Source of the DNA: Haloferax larsenii JCM 13917
GTDB taxonomy: Archaea > Halobacteriota > Halobacteria > Halobacteriales > Haloferacaceae
Assembly: GCF_000336955.1 (NCBI RefSeq)
Contig: NZ_AOLI01000019.1
Location: 339,063 to 384,811, forward strand
DNA: 45,749 nucleotides
Direction of reading: 5' to 3'
A program made the position numbers and the translations under genes. The notes beneath the pieces were generated by a model. The model saw only the letters and a list, made by a program, of their open reading frames with translations, had not been told where the DNA came from and ran no database searches. Of the stretch, positions 32,718-42,239 are shown one piece after another (within the stretch, counting starts at the first letter, position 1; the number at the start of each line of letters is the position of its first letter).

Positions 32718-34055
32718 TCAGATAGGCGGGATGATAGCCGGACTCTCGCCGAGGAACAGGGTCTGGAAGCCCAGGACCAGCGTGGCGACGACAGCCACGA
32801 TGACGAGCGTGCGTGCGAGCCAGAGCCACGTCAGGCCGACGCCTTCGCCGAGGCCGCTGCCCTTCATCACTTCGTCGAGGGCTGGTGCGCCGTAGACCCA
32901 CGCGACGAAGATGAGGATACCGAGGACGCCCACCGGCAGGAAGAACTTGTACGCCAGCGTGTCGAACCAGCCGAGCCACGCCGTGTCGAGTGCCGAGGGG
33001 ACGCCGAGCAGGAAGATGACGCCACCGAGGAGGATGGCCATCTGCGGGCGCGTCACGTCGTAGTTGTCGATAGCCCACGAAACGACGACTTCGAGGAGGC
33101 TAATCGCCGACGAGAGTGCGGCGATGAGAACAACGAGGAAGAAGATGAGGCCGATTGCCTGCCCGCCGGGGATGTTGGCGAACGCGCCAGCGACGCTGAT
33201 GAACACCGCACCGGCACCGCTCGTGTTGGGGTCGATACCCTGTGCGAACAGGAGCGGAAGCACGACGAGACCGGCGAGGATGCCGACGAAGCTGTTCAGG
33301 AAGACGATGGTGATACCGTCACCGAACAGGCTCTGGTCGCCGTCGATGTAAGAGGCGTAGGTAATCATCGCACCCATACCGAGCGACAGCGAGAAGAACG
33401 CCTGCCCGACGGCGAAGGGGACGATGTCGCCTAAGTTCGCAAAGAGCGCGTCGAAGTCGGGCGACAGGAAGTACGCGTAGCCCTCGGACGCTCCGGGGAG
33501 CGTGAAGGCGAAGATTGCGAGCGCACCGAGGATGACGATGATACTCGGGACCATCAGCTTCGTCGCCTTCTCGATACCGTCTTCGATACCGGCGGCGACG
33601 ATGACGACCACGAGTGCCATGAAGACGGCGTGGAGCGCGAGCGCATCCATACCGGCCGAAATCTGTCCGAAGTACTTGGCAGGCGCACCGAAGTACGCAC
33701 CCGTCAGGCTGCCGCCGATGTAGCGGAGGACCCACCCGCCGACGACGCTGTAGTACGACAGAATCCAAAAGCCGGTGAACAAGCCGAGAGCACCGACGAA
33801 GCGCCAGTTCTTGTGGCCGAGTTTCTCGAAGGCGCTGATGGTATTGAGGTTGCTTCTCCGACCGATGACGAACTCGGCGAGGATGGCCGGGAGGCCGATG
33901 CCGAGCGCGGCGATAACGTAGACGATGAGGAAGGATGCCCCGCCGAACTGCGCAGTCTTGAACGGGAACTGCCAGATGTTCCCGAGACCGACTGCACTGC
34001 CGACTGCAGCGAGGATGAAGCCTGCTCTCGTCGCCCAGGTTTCACGTTCGTTCAT
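32718..34055 (-). CDS. Sodium-dependent transporter, NSS/SNF family (paralogue 2)
   Basis: 445 residues, 11 or more membrane helices, beginning MNERETWATRAGFILAAVGS and then AVGLGNIWQFPF. TM1 has the family motif with Gln in place of Arg (IWQFPF versus IWRFPW in paralogue 1). The Arg at this position closes the outer gate in studied transporters, so the change may alter transport. Other shared blocks are VIGRRSNLNTISAFEKLG, SFYSVVGGW/SYYSVVGGW, and the LGMGAMITYASYIDGDQSL sodium-site region. The gene is tandem to paralogue 1 but probably transcribed separately. The 264 bases upstream hold promoter-like AT-rich sequence and no gene. Confidence 0.92.
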   Translation of the reverse strand: MNERETWATRAGFILAAVGSAVGLGNIWQFPFKTAQFGGASFLIVYVIAALGIGLPAILAEFVIGRRSNLNTISAFEKLGHKNWRFVGALGLFTGFWILSYYSVVGGWVLRYIGGSLTGAYFGAPAKYFGQISAGMDALALHAVFMALVVVIVAAGIEDGIEKATKLMVPSIIVILGALAIFAFTLPGASEGYAYFLSPDFDALFANLGDIVPFAVGQAFFSLSLGMGAMITYASYIDGDQSLFGDGITIVFLNSFVGILAGLVVLPLLFAQGIDPNTSGAGAVFISVAGAFANIPGGQAIGLIFFLVVLIAALSSAISLLEVVVSWAIDNYDVTRPQMAILLGGVIFLLGVPSALDTAWLGWFDTLAYKFFLPVGVLGILIFVAWVYGAPALDEVMKGSGLGEGVGLTWLWLARTLVIVAVVATLVLGFQTLFLGESPAIIPPI

Positions 34056-34145
34056 GTTCTACCACCGTGTTGCTGACGAGGGTGTGATAAATGACGCGGT
34101 ATGCCGTCGCATATCGGGCGGAAAACCTACACATTTCTCCAAACG

Positions 34146-34154
34146 ATTATATAT
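34146..34154 (-). promoter_or_regulatory. Strong TATA-like element upstream of sodium symporter 2
   Basis: The minus strand reads ATATATAAT here, the best TATA match in the gap 34056-34319. It would give a leader of about 70 bases to the ATG at 34055. A weaker TTTATC at about 34087-34093 would give a near-leaderless start. I see nothing else in this gap except AT-rich sequence after the SDR stop. Confidence 0.35.
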
Positions 34155-34319
34155 GATGGCACGTTCGTCCGAATCTTGGCGATTATTCACCCCTGATTTC
34201 TAACGCTTGTCGTGTTCGTGAATGTCATGCGCTCGGTGCAAAAATTCGCGCGCACCCAAAGCAACCCGGTGGTAGTAACGCCTAATCATCTCCAGTATTG
34301 TCAAGTCAATAATTATTTC

Positions 34320-35027
34320 TCACGCTTCGCCGTACACCGGGACCGCCGCCCCGCTCGTCGCCAAGGAGGCGTCCGAACAGAGGAACAGAATCGTCTGTGC
34401 AATCTCCGCTGGCGTGACCCACGTTTCGAAGTCCGCGTCGGGCATCATCTCCCGGTTCATCGGCGTGTCGATGATACTCGGCATCACCGCGTTCGCACGC
34501 ACGTCGCCGAGGTTCTCTTCTGCAATCGTCTCCGTCAGGAGTCGAACACCGGCTTTCGACACCCGGTAGATGCCATCGCCTTCGCCGCCTTCGAGCGACG
34601 ACCGAGCAGAGACGCTCACGATGGTCCCCGCCGTCTCGCGGAGGTGTGGAATCGCGTGCTTCGAGGCGAGGAACATCGTCTTGAGGTTCACGTCGAAGAG
34701 GAAGTCGAACGTCTCGGCGTCGGTTTCGTCGATGGGCGTCCCGCCGCGCCACGTTCCCGCGATGTTCGCGAGGTGGTCGATGCGGCCGAAGTCGTCGGCG
34801 ACGGCGTCGACGACGCGGGCAACCTCGTCTTCGTCCGTGAAGTCACCCTCGTAGAAACGGACGCCATCCGAGTCGAAAAAGCCGTCTTCGTCGTCCGGTT
34901 CGACGACGTCCGCGGCCGCAACTGACGCGCCCGCATCGTGGAAGGCCCGGGCGACTGCACCACCGAGTACCCCGCTGGCACCGGTGACGAGTGCGACTGT
35001 CCCTTCGAAGTCGAAATCGACGCTCAT
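34320..35027 (-). CDS. Short-chain dehydrogenase/reductase (SDR) family oxidoreductase
   Basis: 235 residues from the ATG at 35027 (MSVDFDFEG); the frame extends seven codons further. The cofactor motif TGASGVLG is at 15-22, the structural NIAG (88-91) replaces NNAG, and the catalytic residues are Ser140, Tyr154 and Lys158 (YRVSK). The C-terminal part (AEIAQTILFLCSDASLATSG, then AAVPVYGEA) is typical of classical SDRs. The acidic residue at the end of beta-2 (Asp40) suggests NAD rather than NADP. The substrate is unknown; FabG-like 3-oxoacyl reductases and polyol dehydrogenases are both possible. A 72-base gap separates it from the quinone-oxidoreductase-like gene upstream on the same strand. 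Confidence 0.9.
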   Translation of the reverse strand: MSVDFDFEGTVALVTGASGVLGGAVARAFHDAGASVAAADVVEPDDEDGFFDSDGVRFYEGDFTDEDEVARVVDAVADDFGRIDHLANIAGTWRGGTPIDETDAETFDFLFDVNLKTMFLASKHAIPHLRETAGTIVSVSARSSLEGGEGDGIYRVSKAGVRLLTETIAEENLGDVRANAVMPSIIDTPMNREMMPDADFETWVTPAEIAQTILFLCSDASLATSGAAVPVYGEA

Positions 35028-35099
35028 GGATGTGACAATTGCCCTCAAATGACATAAGGTGCGGTGGCCAGTCGAGACGCCGCAGTATCCGGAGAGCGC

Positions 35100-36065
35100 T
35101 CAGGGCGTGATAACCAGCTTTCCGAGGACGCTGTCTTCCATGACGGCTCGGTGTGCGTCTGCAGCCTCCTCGAGGTCGTAGGTTCGCGCAACGTCGATTT
35201 CGAAGTCGCCAGCGCCCAGTAGTCCGGCGAGTTCCCGGAGCGGGGCCGCGAGTTCCGGCGTGTTGAACATGCTCATCATCGTAATCTGGAGGTCCTTCCC
35301 GCGAGCGGCGGACGACAGTTCGAACCCGACCTGCGGGTCGTTCTCGCCGATACCGACGACTCGACCGCCTGTGGTTGCCACGTCGGCGTCGAACTGGAGG
35401 TAGTCGTCGAGGCGGTGGTCGAGCGTCAGGTCCACGCCGTCACCCTTCGCGGCGTCTTTCACTGCCTCGGCGAGGTCGTCGCGGGTGTAGTCGAGGACCA
35501 CGTCAGCGCCGAGTTCTGCCACGCGGTCGTGGTAGGTCGGGGCCGCCGTGGCGATGACGTGTGCCCCTGCTGCGTCGGCGAGTTGGACGGCCGCGTGGCC
35601 GACGCCGCCTGAGCCGCCGTGAATCAGAACTGTCTCGCCGAGTTGCATCCCGCCGTGGTCGACGAGCGCCCGCCACGCGGTGACGCCCGCAACTCCCGCG
35701 CCGCCCGCCGCGACGAGGTCCGCGTCGTCGGGGAGGACCGCGAGACGGTCGGTCGGAACCGCCGCGAACTCGGCGTAGCCGCCGTAGTGGTCCTTTCCGA
35801 TGCCGGTGCCGACGACGGGGTCGCCAACTTCGAAGTCGGTGACGCCGGAGCCGACGGCTGCAACCTCGCCAGCAACATCGACGCCCGGAATCATCGGCAT
35901 GGTGAAGGGTTGGTACGACCCGTCTCGGAAGTAGGTATCGACGGGGTTGACGCCGGCAGCGGCGACCTCGACGAGCACCTCGTCGGGCCGTGGCTCGGGC
36001 ACGTCGATGTCGTCTACCTGCAACACGTCGAGTCCGCCGTGGGTGTGGAATCGAACGGCGCGCAT
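35100..36065 (-). CDS. NADPH:quinone oxidoreductase-like (zinc-free MDR family)
   Basis: 321 residues from the ATG at 36065 (MRAVRFHTHGGLDVLQVDDI). It has the GroES-like catalytic domain (VEVAAAGVNPVDTYFRDGSY), a PGVDVAGEVAAVGSGV motif, and the Rossmann domain with HGGSGGVGHAAVQLA around residues 147-161. The structural zinc Cys cluster of alcohol dehydrogenases is absent, as in quinone oxidoreductases and zeta-crystallins. It would reduce quinones or other activated carbonyls with NADPH. The longer frame reaching 36320 has no family resemblance at its N-terminus and overlaps the divergent gene at 36204. It is followed on the same strand by the SDR gene. Confidence 0.9.
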   Translation of the reverse strand: MRAVRFHTHGGLDVLQVDDIDVPEPRPDEVLVEVAAAGVNPVDTYFRDGSYQPFTMPMIPGVDVAGEVAAVGSGVTDFEVGDPVVGTGIGKDHYGGYAEFAAVPTDRLAVLPDDADLVAAGGAGVAGVTAWRALVDHGGMQLGETVLIHGGSGGVGHAAVQLADAAGAHVIATAAPTYHDRVAELGADVVLDYTRDDLAEAVKDAAKGDGVDLTLDHRLDDYLQFDADVATTGGRVVGIGENDPQVGFELSSAARGKDLQITMMSMFNTPELAAPLRELAGLLGAGDFEIDVARTYDLEEAADAHRAVMEDSVLGKLVITP

Positions 36066-36203
36066 GGCTCTGCGTGCGTCGCCGTCCCTGATAAAAACGG
36101 AGTCACCGGAGAGATTGGTGGGGAGAGCAGATGGTGTGGAGAGCCCACGAAGACGTATTGGCTGGCCGAAAACACTTACCGGCGCATCGAGAAGCACTCG
36201 CCG

Positions 36204-36686
36204 ATGCCCTCCCGACGCGTTCTCACGCTTGTTGCGGTCGCCGTCGTCTTTTTCGCGGGGGCGGCGGCGATGCCCATCGTGGACACGTCCCGAGACATCG
36301 ACTACGCCGTCGAAGTCCATCCCGCGACCGACGGGACCGTGGACGGACTCTCGTACAGCGAGTCAGACGTCGTTACCTACGACGACCTCTCGCCAGCGGC
36401 ACAGCGTGCCTTCGACCGGGCGCGAGCCGCGTCGAACAACACGTACGTGGTGGACGACGAGAACCAGACCGCACCGGACCTCCACTACGCGACGGATCAC
36501 ATCGACGTCGGCCACGGTCTGTACCCGGTCAGATACGAGGGAGACGTGTACTCACTGCGTGCCGACCAGATAGGCGGCGGCATCGACGTGGGTGCGCTCG
36601 TCCAACTCTATCTGCTGCGTCCGGTCCTCGCCGGGCTCGGTCTCGTATCCGGGCTCTTCGGCGCGTATTATTTCGTTCGCGAGTAA
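36204..36686 (+). CDS. Hypothetical membrane-anchored protein with two terminal helices
   Basis: 160 residues. An N-terminal helix (RVLTLVAVAVVFFAGAAAM) could be a signal peptide or anchor. The middle is an acidic soluble domain of about 95 residues (VDTSRDIDYAVEVHPATDG to YPVRYEGDVYSLRADQIGG), and a C-terminal helix (PVLAGLGLVSGLFGAYYFV) ends the protein. The domain is therefore probably outside the cell between two membrane segments. The repeated pattern of a conserved Tyr and Asp/Glu (YDDLSPAAQRAFDRA, then LHYATDHIDVGHGLYPVRY) is shared, by recollection, with small haloarchaeal proteins of unknown function. The ATG at 36204 is preferred because the frame before it is the shadow of the oppositely oriented gene. 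Confidence 0.7.
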   Translation: MPSRRVLTLVAVAVVFFAGAAAMPIVDTSRDIDYAVEVHPATDGTVDGLSYSESDVVTYDDLSPAAQRAFDRARAASNNTYVVDDENQTAPDLHYATDHIDVGHGLYPVRYEGDVYSLRADQIGGGIDVGALVQLYLLRPVLAGLGLVSGLFGAYYFVRE

Positions 36687-36725
36687 TCTCCGTCGGCGAA
36701 TTTCACCGCCTTCCGACGAGGAGAT
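36686..36725 (+). terminator. Imperfect hairpin between the membrane-protein gene and sucC
   Basis: ATCTCC-GTCGG (36686-36696) pairs with CCGAC-GA-GGAGAT (36713-36725), with one two-base bulge and a 16-base loop. There is no T-tract after it, so it could be a terminator or a processing site. It starts at the stop codon of the preceding gene. Confidence 0.35.
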
Positions 36726-36733
36726 GATTGGGA

Positions 36734-36739
36734 TTTAAG
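36734..36739 (+). promoter_or_regulatory. TATA box for sucCD
   Basis: TTTAAG about 30 bases before the sucC ATG at 36767 leaves a leader of only a few bases. An ATG at 36728 lies before this element, which argues against the longer sucC frame. Confidence 0.55.
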
Positions 36740-36766
36740 CGCGTGCCTTCCCCTCCCACGGATGGC

Positions 36767-37912
36767 ATGAAGCTTCACGAATATCAGGCGAAGGACATCT
36801 TCGCCGAAGCCGGGATTCCGGTGCCCGAGTCCCGTCTCGCATCGTCGGTAGACGAGGTTATGGAGGCGGTCGAGGACATCGGCTACCCTGCTGCCATCAA
36901 GGCGCAGGTACACGTCGGTGGGCGTGGCAAGGCTGGCGGTATCAAAATCGCCATGGACGAAGACGAAGCTCGTCAGGCCGCCGAGGACATTCTCGGGATG
37001 GACCTGAAGGGCTACACCGTCGAGAAAGTTCTCGTCGAGGCTGGTGTCGACTTCGAGAACGAACTGTACGTCGGTATCACGATGGACCGCAGCGAGGGCA
37101 AGCCCGTCGCGATGGTCTCGACCGAGGGTGGCGTCAACATCGAGGAAGTCGCCGAAGAGAACCCCGACGCCATCGCACGCGAGCACATCGACCCCGCGTT
37201 CGGTCTGCACCCGTACCAGGCCCGCAAGGTCGTCTTCGAGGCTGGTATCCCCCGCGACGTCGCCTTCGACGTCGCCTCGTTCCTCTCGACGCTCTACGAC
37301 CTCTACGAGGCCAACGACGCGTCTGACATCGAAATCAACCCCGTGATGATTACCTCGGACCGCGACGTGGTGGCCGCGGACGCCGTGATGAACATCGACG
37401 ACGACGCGCTCTTCCGTCACGACGACCTCGCGGCGATGGAAGAAGACTCCTACGAGGACGAACTCGAAGCCAAGGCCGGCGAGTACGGCTTCGACTACGT
37501 CCGTCTGTCGGGCAACACTGGCATCATCGGCAACGGTGCCGGGCTGGTCATGACGACGCTCGACCTCGTCGACTACTACGGCGGCACACCCGCCAACTTC
37601 CTCGACATCGGCGGCGGTGCGAAGGCAGAACGCGTCGCCAACGCGCTTGACATGGTCTTCTCCGACGAGAACGTCGACTCTGTCGTCTTCAACATCTTCG
37701 GCGGCATCACCCGCGGTGACGAGGTCGCCAAGGGTATCAACGAGGCGCTGGAGCAGTTCGACGAGATTCCGAAACCGGTCGTCGTCCGCCTCGCGGGCAC
37801 GAACGCCGAGGAAGGCATGGAGATTCTGAACACCGACCTCGTGCAGGTCGAAGCGACGCTGGAAGACGCCGTCCAGCGTGCTGTCGAGAACGCCAAGGAG
37901 GTGTCCCAATGA
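36767..37912 (+). CDS. sucC: Succinate--CoA ligase (ADP-forming) subunit beta
   Basis: 381 residues, typical length. With SucD it forms succinyl-CoA synthetase of the citric acid cycle, linking succinyl-CoA breakdown to ATP formation. The start [20 protein letters not shown] is diagnostic. The ATP-grasp domain shows [16 protein letters not shown], and the later [20 protein letters not shown] and [12 protein letters not shown] motifs are the usual carboxy-terminal nucleotide and CoA contacts. Succinyl-CoA also comes from propionyl-CoA via methylmalonyl-CoA, tying this gene to the pcc genes in the window. The last four bases overlap the sucD start (ATGA). Confidence 0.97.
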   Translation: MKLHEYQAKDIFAEAGIPVPESRLASSVDEVMEAVEDIGYPAAIKAQVHVGGRGKAGGIKIAMDEDEARQAAEDILGMDLKGYTVEKVLVEAGVDFENELYVGITMDRSEGKPVAMVSTEGGVNIEEVAEENPDAIAREHIDPAFGLHPYQARKVVFEAGIPRDVAFDVASFLSTLYDLYEANDASDIEINPVMITSDRDVVAADAVMNIDDDALFRHDDLAAMEEDSYEDELEAKAGEYGFDYVRLSGNTGIIGNGAGLVMTTLDLVDYYGGTPANFLDIGGGAKAERVANALDMVFSDENVDSVVFNIFGGITRGDEVAKGINEALEQFDEIPKPVVVRLAGTNAEEGMEILNTDLVQVEATLEDAVQRAVENAKEVSQ

Positions 37913-38778
37913 GCATTTTCGTCGACGACGACACGCGTGTAGTTGTACAGGGTATCACTGGTGGGGAAGGGAAGTTCCACACCCGGCAGATGGTGGAGTA
38001 CGGCACGAACGTCGTCGCCGGAACGTCCCCCGGAAAGGGTGGACAGGACGTCGACGGCATCCCCGTCTACGACACCGTCTCCGAGGCCGTCGAAGAGGAA
38101 GACGCCAACGCCTCCGTCGTGTTCGTCCCGCCGGCGTTCGCCGCGGACGCCATCTTCGAGGCGCTCGACACGGACCTCGACCTCGTCGTCGCCATCACGG
38201 AAGGCGTCCCGACGCAGGACATGGCCAAGGTCAACAAGCGTCTGTCAGAGACCGACACGCGTCTCATCGGCCCCAACTGCCCGGGTATCATCACGCCCGG
38301 CGAGGCCAAACTCGGCATCCTCCCCGGCAACATCTTCGAGGAGGGTAACGTCGGCCTCGTCTCGCGCTCCGGCACCCTCACGTACCAGGTCGTCTCGAAC
38401 CTGACCGAGCGCGGCATCGGCCAGACCACCGCCATCGGTATCGGCGGCGACCCCATCATCGGCACCTCGTTCATCGACGCCCTCGAAGCGTTCGAGAACG
38501 ACCCCGACACGGAAGCCGTCGTCATGTGCGGTGAGATTGGCGGCGAAGACGAAGAACAGGCCGCGAAGTTCATCGCCGAGAACATGGACACGCCGGTCGC
38601 TGGCTTCATCGCGGGCCGCACGGCACCGCCGGGCAAGCGCATGGGCCACGCGGGCGCTATCGTCTCCGGTTCCGGTACGGGCACCGCAGAGTCCAAGATT
38701 AACGCCCTCAACGACGCGGGCGTCCCCGTCGGCGACACCCCGAACGAAGTCGCCGACCACATCGAAGACTTCCTCTAA
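37909..38778 (+). CDS. sucD: Succinate--CoA ligase (ADP-forming) subunit alpha
   Basis: 289 residues. The CoA-binding N-terminus includes [18 protein letters not shown] and [15 protein letters not shown]. The ligase half has [18 protein letters not shown] and the phosphorylated-His motif [13 protein letters not shown], with the active His at residue 247. It overlaps sucC by four bases, as usual for this pair. The end of the gene is 11 bases from the convergent zinc-ribbon gene. Confidence 0.97.
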   Translation: MSIFVDDDTRVVVQGITGGEGKFHTRQMVEYGTNVVAGTSPGKGGQDVDGIPVYDTVSEAVEEEDANASVVFVPPAFAADAIFEALDTDLDLVVAITEGVPTQDMAKVNKRLSETDTRLIGPNCPGIITPGEAKLGILPGNIFEEGNVGLVSRSGTLTYQVVSNLTERGIGQTTAIGIGGDPIIGTSFIDALEAFENDPDTEAVVMCGEIGGEDEEQAAKFIAENMDTPVAGFIAGRTAPPGKRMGHAGAIVSGSGTGTAESKINALNDAGVPVGDTPNEVADHIEDFL

Positions 38779-38789
38779 GTCTTCCGCAC

Positions 38790-39089
38790 CTATCTTCGTT
38801 TTAGCCGCGTTCCGCACATCCCACAGCGATTGCTTCCGACCACGTTCGGCGCGCCGCACTCCCGACAGACGACCATTCGCTCGCGCGACTTTTCCTGTGC
38901 CGTCTGGAGGAACAGCGTCGGGTCGACAGTCGTTCCCTCACCTTCGACACCCTCGTCGAGTCGGTCGACGACCCGTTCGACGAGCGCGTCGTCCCGCATG
39001 CTATCGAGGAGGCGGACGAACCCGACGAAGAGGAGCGACGGGGCCACGATGCAAAAGCCCGCCACGAGGAGGGGAACGACAGCTTCCAT
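38790..39089 (-). CDS. Zinc-ribbon membrane-anchored small protein
   Basis: 99 residues from the ATG at 39089; an upstream ATG would add five. One N-terminal membrane helix (AVVPLLVAGFCIVAPSLLFVGF) is followed by an acidic linker and a C-terminal zinc ribbon with two Cys-x2-Cys pairs: CRECGAPN and CGMCGTR, 12 residues apart. The ribbon would face the cytoplasm given the basic-rich tail. Such anchored zinc ribbons are common in haloarchaea and their role is unknown. It is monocistronic and divergent from the chemotaxis transducer gene. Confidence 0.8.
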   Translation of the reverse strand: MEAVVPLLVAGFCIVAPSLLFVGFVRLLDSMRDDALVERVVDRLDEGVEGEGTTVDPTLFLQTAQEKSRERMVVCRECGAPNVVGSNRCGMCGTRLKRR

Positions 39090-39198
39090 GGGTGACGATA
39101 GCACTGAACAGCCCTATCTGTGACGCTTGATTAGTGGAATCCAATATTTCCAACGAACACACAAGAAGATTATCGATGTTGATATTCAGGAGCGCGGA

Positions 39199-39204
39199 TT
39201 TATC
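39199..39204 (+). promoter_or_regulatory. TATA box for the transducer gene; supports start at 39230
   Basis: TTTATC is centred 28 bases before the ATG at 39230. The ATG at 39134 in the same frame lies upstream of this element, so the leaderless start at 39230 is preferred. Confidence 0.5.
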
Positions 39205-39229
39205 GGGGAAATTCTATTCGTGTTGGGTA

Positions 39230-41569
39230 ATGGCTGGAAACATCGTCGAGGAAGCCGAATCCCGGCTTCCTGATGCGATTACGAAGAGCTACGTGCGACG
39301 GCTCGTCTCTGCGATGCTCCTTGTCTCTGTTCTCGTTGCTGGTGTTGGTGTGATTCAGTTCCAACAGACGTCGGCAAGCATCAACGAAGACGCCCGCGCC
39401 AACTTGCTCACCGAGGCCGAACGCGAGGGCCTGCAAGTGAACTCGTGGATCGAAGAGCGGTCGAGACTCGTCAGCATCGTCGCTGCCGACCCATCGGCGG
39501 GGAGTACGACCGAAGACCGGTCTTCGCAAGCACTCTCGCAGGCGAAAGAGGATATGCCGCAAGACGTGGCTGCGCTCCACTTCGTCAACACCGAGACGAC
39601 GGAGGTTCTCGGCTCGTCTGAGGACGGCGTCGCCGGGACGAAACTCTACGAAGACGGGCAGATACCGCTCCCCGAGAGCGCCGACCTCTCTGACGACGGC
39701 GTGGAGCGAACGACGGTGTACGTCAAAGACGGCGTCGCCTACATGGCGTTCGTCGCGCCGCTGCCCTCTATCGAACCGCAGGCTATCGTTCTGGTGGCCG
39801 AAGCCTCGTCGCTCGGGGCTGCATTTGACGGTGGTACCAAAGGAAGCTTCACTCAACTCGTCACGCAAGACGGAACTATCGTCTACGACGGTGGCGGTGG
39901 CCAAGCCGGTGTTGCATACCCCGCCGCCGACGCCGCGGCACTCGACACGGCGTTCGACGGGAAAGCAGGCGTGTCCCGCCTCCCACCGGTCGAAGGGTTC
40001 GTCTCCTCGCCGCATCTGGTCGCACACGTTCCGATTCACGGCGGCAGCGTGCTCCTCTTGCACGCACCCACCAGCGCCGTCTTCGCACAATCGCGGGCGA
40101 TTGGCATCCAGTTCGGGGTACTCCTGTTCATGAGCATCCTCGGGTTCGTCGGGTTCGCACTCATCATCCGCGGGAACACCGCCAAACCGCTCGTCGAACT
40201 CGCGGACACCGTCTCGACGCTCCGCAGCGGCGACCTCGACGTGGAACTGGAGACAGACCGGGACGACGAGTTCGGACAGGTCGTCCGCGGTATCGACAAC
40301 CTCCGCGACGACTTGCGCGACCAGCGAGCTGACGCCCGACGCTACAGCGAGTCCATGGGGAAGGCCGCCGACGGCGACCTGACCGTCCGGCTCCCGACCG
40401 ACTCGCAGAGCCAAGACATGCGCCTCGTCGCCGAGTCGTACAACGAGATGATGGACGACATCGAACAGACGCTCGGAACCGTCGTCACGTTCGGCGACGA
40501 GGTTGCGACGCTCGCCAACCGGGTCGCGTCGCGGGCGGACGAGGTTTCCACCGCGAGCGAGGAAGTCTCCGAGTCCGTCCAGCAGATTTCTGACGGGGCG
40601 ACCGAGCAGACTGACAACCTCATGGCCGTCTCCGACGAGGTGAACGACCTCTCGGCGTCCATCCAGCAGATTGCGTCTGCGGCCGACGAACTCGTCCGAA
40701 TCACTGAAGAGGCGGAAACCCGGTCTCTCGACGGGCAAGCCGCCGCCAGCGAAGCACTCGACGACATCGACACGATTCGCGACGAGACGGAAGCGACCGT
40801 CACGGAGGTCCAAGCACTGGACGAGAAACTCGAAGAAGTCGGGAACATCGTCGAGGTTATCACCGAAATTGCCGAGCAGACCGACATCCTCGCGCTCAAC
40901 GCCAACATCGAAGCCGCACGGGCGGGCGAGGCCGGCGAAGGGTTCGCCGTCGTCTCCAACGAGGTCAAGCAACTCGCACAGGAGACGAAGTCCTCTGCGG
41001 CCGACATCGAGGACCTCATCGAAGAGATAGAGACCCAACGCGACGCCGTCGTCTCCCGTATCGAGCGCATGCGCGACCGGGTCGAAGAAGGTGCAGACTC
41101 GGTCGACGATGCACTCGCCTCCTTCGGCGGTATCGTCGAGCGCGTCGAAGAGACGACCGACAGCGTTCGAGAGATTTCGGACGCCACGAGCAGTCAAGCC
41201 AACTCCTCGCAGGAGGTTCTCGCCATGACGGACGAAATCGCGGGTATCTCCGAAGAGACGACCGCAGAGGCGGAGACCGTCTCGGCGGCCGCCCAACAGC
41301 AGACCGCGGCGCTCACGGACGTCAACCAAGACATCCGCGAGCTTTCGACCCACGTCGCTCACCTCGACGAACTGCTCGATGCGTTCGAGGTCTCTGCAGG
41401 TGACGGAGCTGTGTCGGGCGGCACCCACGACGGCAACGCCGCCAGCGGTACTGACGGCCACGAAGAATCGGCTTCCGACCACGCTCCCGACCCCGCGGAC
41501 CCACCGACTGAGGACAGTCACTCCTCGACTGCGAACCCGGCTGACGCACCGACGCCGAGCGACGACTGA
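39230..41569 (+). CDS. Methyl-accepting chemotaxis protein (haloarchaeal transducer)
   Basis: 779 residues. Layout: TM1 at about 25-45; an extracellular sensor domain at 46-290, of the Cache type by length and position; TM2 at about 291-313; HAMP at 314-367, likely followed by a second HAMP; a long coiled coil; and the conserved signalling hairpin ([20 protein letters not shown] and [19 protein letters not shown]) around 546-587, which binds CheA/CheW. Gln/Glu-rich heptads such as [20 protein letters not shown] are methylation regions. The tail (about 735-779) is low-complexity and acidic. It transmits a ligand or energy signal to the motor; the ligand is unknown. No other che genes are nearby, and the gene stands alone. 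Confidence 0.93.
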   Translation: MAGNIVEEAESRLPDAITKSYVRRLVSAMLLVSVLVAGVGVIQFQQTSASINEDARANLLTEAEREGLQVNSWIEERSRLVSIVAADPSAGSTTEDRSSQALSQAKEDMPQDVAALHFVNTETTEVLGSSEDGVAGTKLYEDGQIPLPESADLSDDGVERTTVYVKDGVAYMAFVAPLPSIEPQAIVLVAEASSLGAAFDGGTKGSFTQLVTQDGTIVYDGGGGQAGVAYPAADAAALDTAFDGKAGVSRLPPVEGFVSSPHLVAHVPIHGGSVLLLHAPTSAVFAQSRAIGIQFGVLLFMSILGFVGFALIIRGNTAKPLVELADTVSTLRSGDLDVELETDRDDEFGQVVRGIDNLRDDLRDQRADARRYSESMGKAADGDLTVRLPTDSQSQDMRLVAESYNEMMDDIEQTLGTVVTFGDEVATLANRVASRADEVSTASEEVSESVQQISDGATEQTDNLMAVSDEVNDLSASIQQIASAADELVRITEEAETRSLDGQAAASEALDDIDTIRDETEATVTEVQALDEKLEEVGNIVEVITEIAEQTDILALNANIEAARAGEAGEGFAVVSNEVKQLAQETKSSAADIEDLIEEIETQRDAVVSRIERMRDRVEEGADSVDDALASFGGIVERVEETTDSVREISDATSSQANSSQEVLAMTDEIAGISEETTAEAETVSAAAQQQTAALTDVNQDIRELSTHVAHLDELLDAFEVSAGDGAVSGGTHDGNAASGTDGHEESASDHAPDPADPPTEDSHSSTANPADAPTPSDD

Positions 41570-41726
41570 CGAGGTGGTCCGAGGCCGCGACACCCGTCTC
41601 GTCCGCTGAAATCCCCGCACTCGCACTACCGCAGAATCATGCGTGTGAATAACACTCAAGTGAATACATCGAGTTTCTCATCAGAATGGCATCGCTCACT
41701 GAACCAGTCTCTGCGGACCAGTACCC

Positions 41727-42164
41727 ATGCAAGTTGACGAAATAATGACCGAAGACGTTGTGACAGTTGACGAGCACTCGACGGTCTCCGACTGCGCGCG
41801 GACCATGCTCACGAACGGGACGGGAAGCGCCATCGTCACCGTCGACGACGAGCCAGCCGGAATCATCACCGAGTCGGACATCCTGTGGGCTGGCGTCTCG
41901 ATAGACGATTGCCTGTCGGGGATTCCAGTTCGGAAGGTCATGTCCCATCCGATTACGTGGATTCGCCCGACTGCGACACTGCGTGCCGCCGCGAAGAAGA
42001 TGCAAGACGAGGAAATCAAGAAGCTCGTCGTCCTCGACGGGTCGGAGATGGTGGGTATCGTGACCGTGAGCGATATCGGACACCACGTCTCGGATATCGC
42101 CCGCGACGTGACCGAGTCGATGGGACTCAAACGGAAGTGGGAGTCCGACCGACGGTTCAGATAG
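41727..42164 (+). CDS. CBS-domain pair protein
   Basis: 145 residues: two CBS motifs and little else. The first is QVDEIMTEDVVTVDEHSTVSDCARTML (about residues 2-28), then GIITESDILWAGV; the second is VMSHPITWIRPTATLRAAAK with EIKKLVVLDGSEMVGIVTVS. The Asp residues of each I-T-x-S-D motif suit binding of an adenosine nucleotide (AMP, ATP or SAM). Such two-CBS proteins often sense energy charge or modulate partners. A 157-base gap after the transducer gene and a 75-base gap before the DUF2062 gene make it likely monocistronic. Confidence 0.92.
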   Translation: MQVDEIMTEDVVTVDEHSTVSDCARTMLTNGTGSAIVTVDDEPAGIITESDILWAGVSIDDCLSGIPVRKVMSHPITWIRPTATLRAAAKKMQDEEIKKLVVLDGSEMVGIVTVSDIGHHVSDIARDVTESMGLKRKWESDRRFR

Positions 42165-42206
42165 TCACTCTGTGGCGGTAGTGCACCCTCTGTCGCCGAC
42201 GAAGAA

Positions 42207-42214
42207 TTGATATC
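42207..42214 (+). promoter_or_regulatory. TATA box for the DUF2062 gene
   Basis: TTGATATC lies about 28 bases before the GTG at 42240, supporting GTG as a leaderless start. Confidence 0.5.
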
Positions 42215-42239
42215 GAACACGCGCATCTAGCCCACAACA

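Noticed and set aside
35619-36203. Longer N-terminus for the membrane protein ending at 36686
   Set aside because: It overlaps the quinone-oxidoreductase gene on the opposite strand, and the hydrophobic signal-like segment begins at 36204.
39200-41659. Open frame of 819 codons opposite the chemotaxis transducer
   Set aside because: It is an antisense shadow. The plus-strand frame has TM, HAMP and MCP hairpin motifs and a well-placed TATA box.
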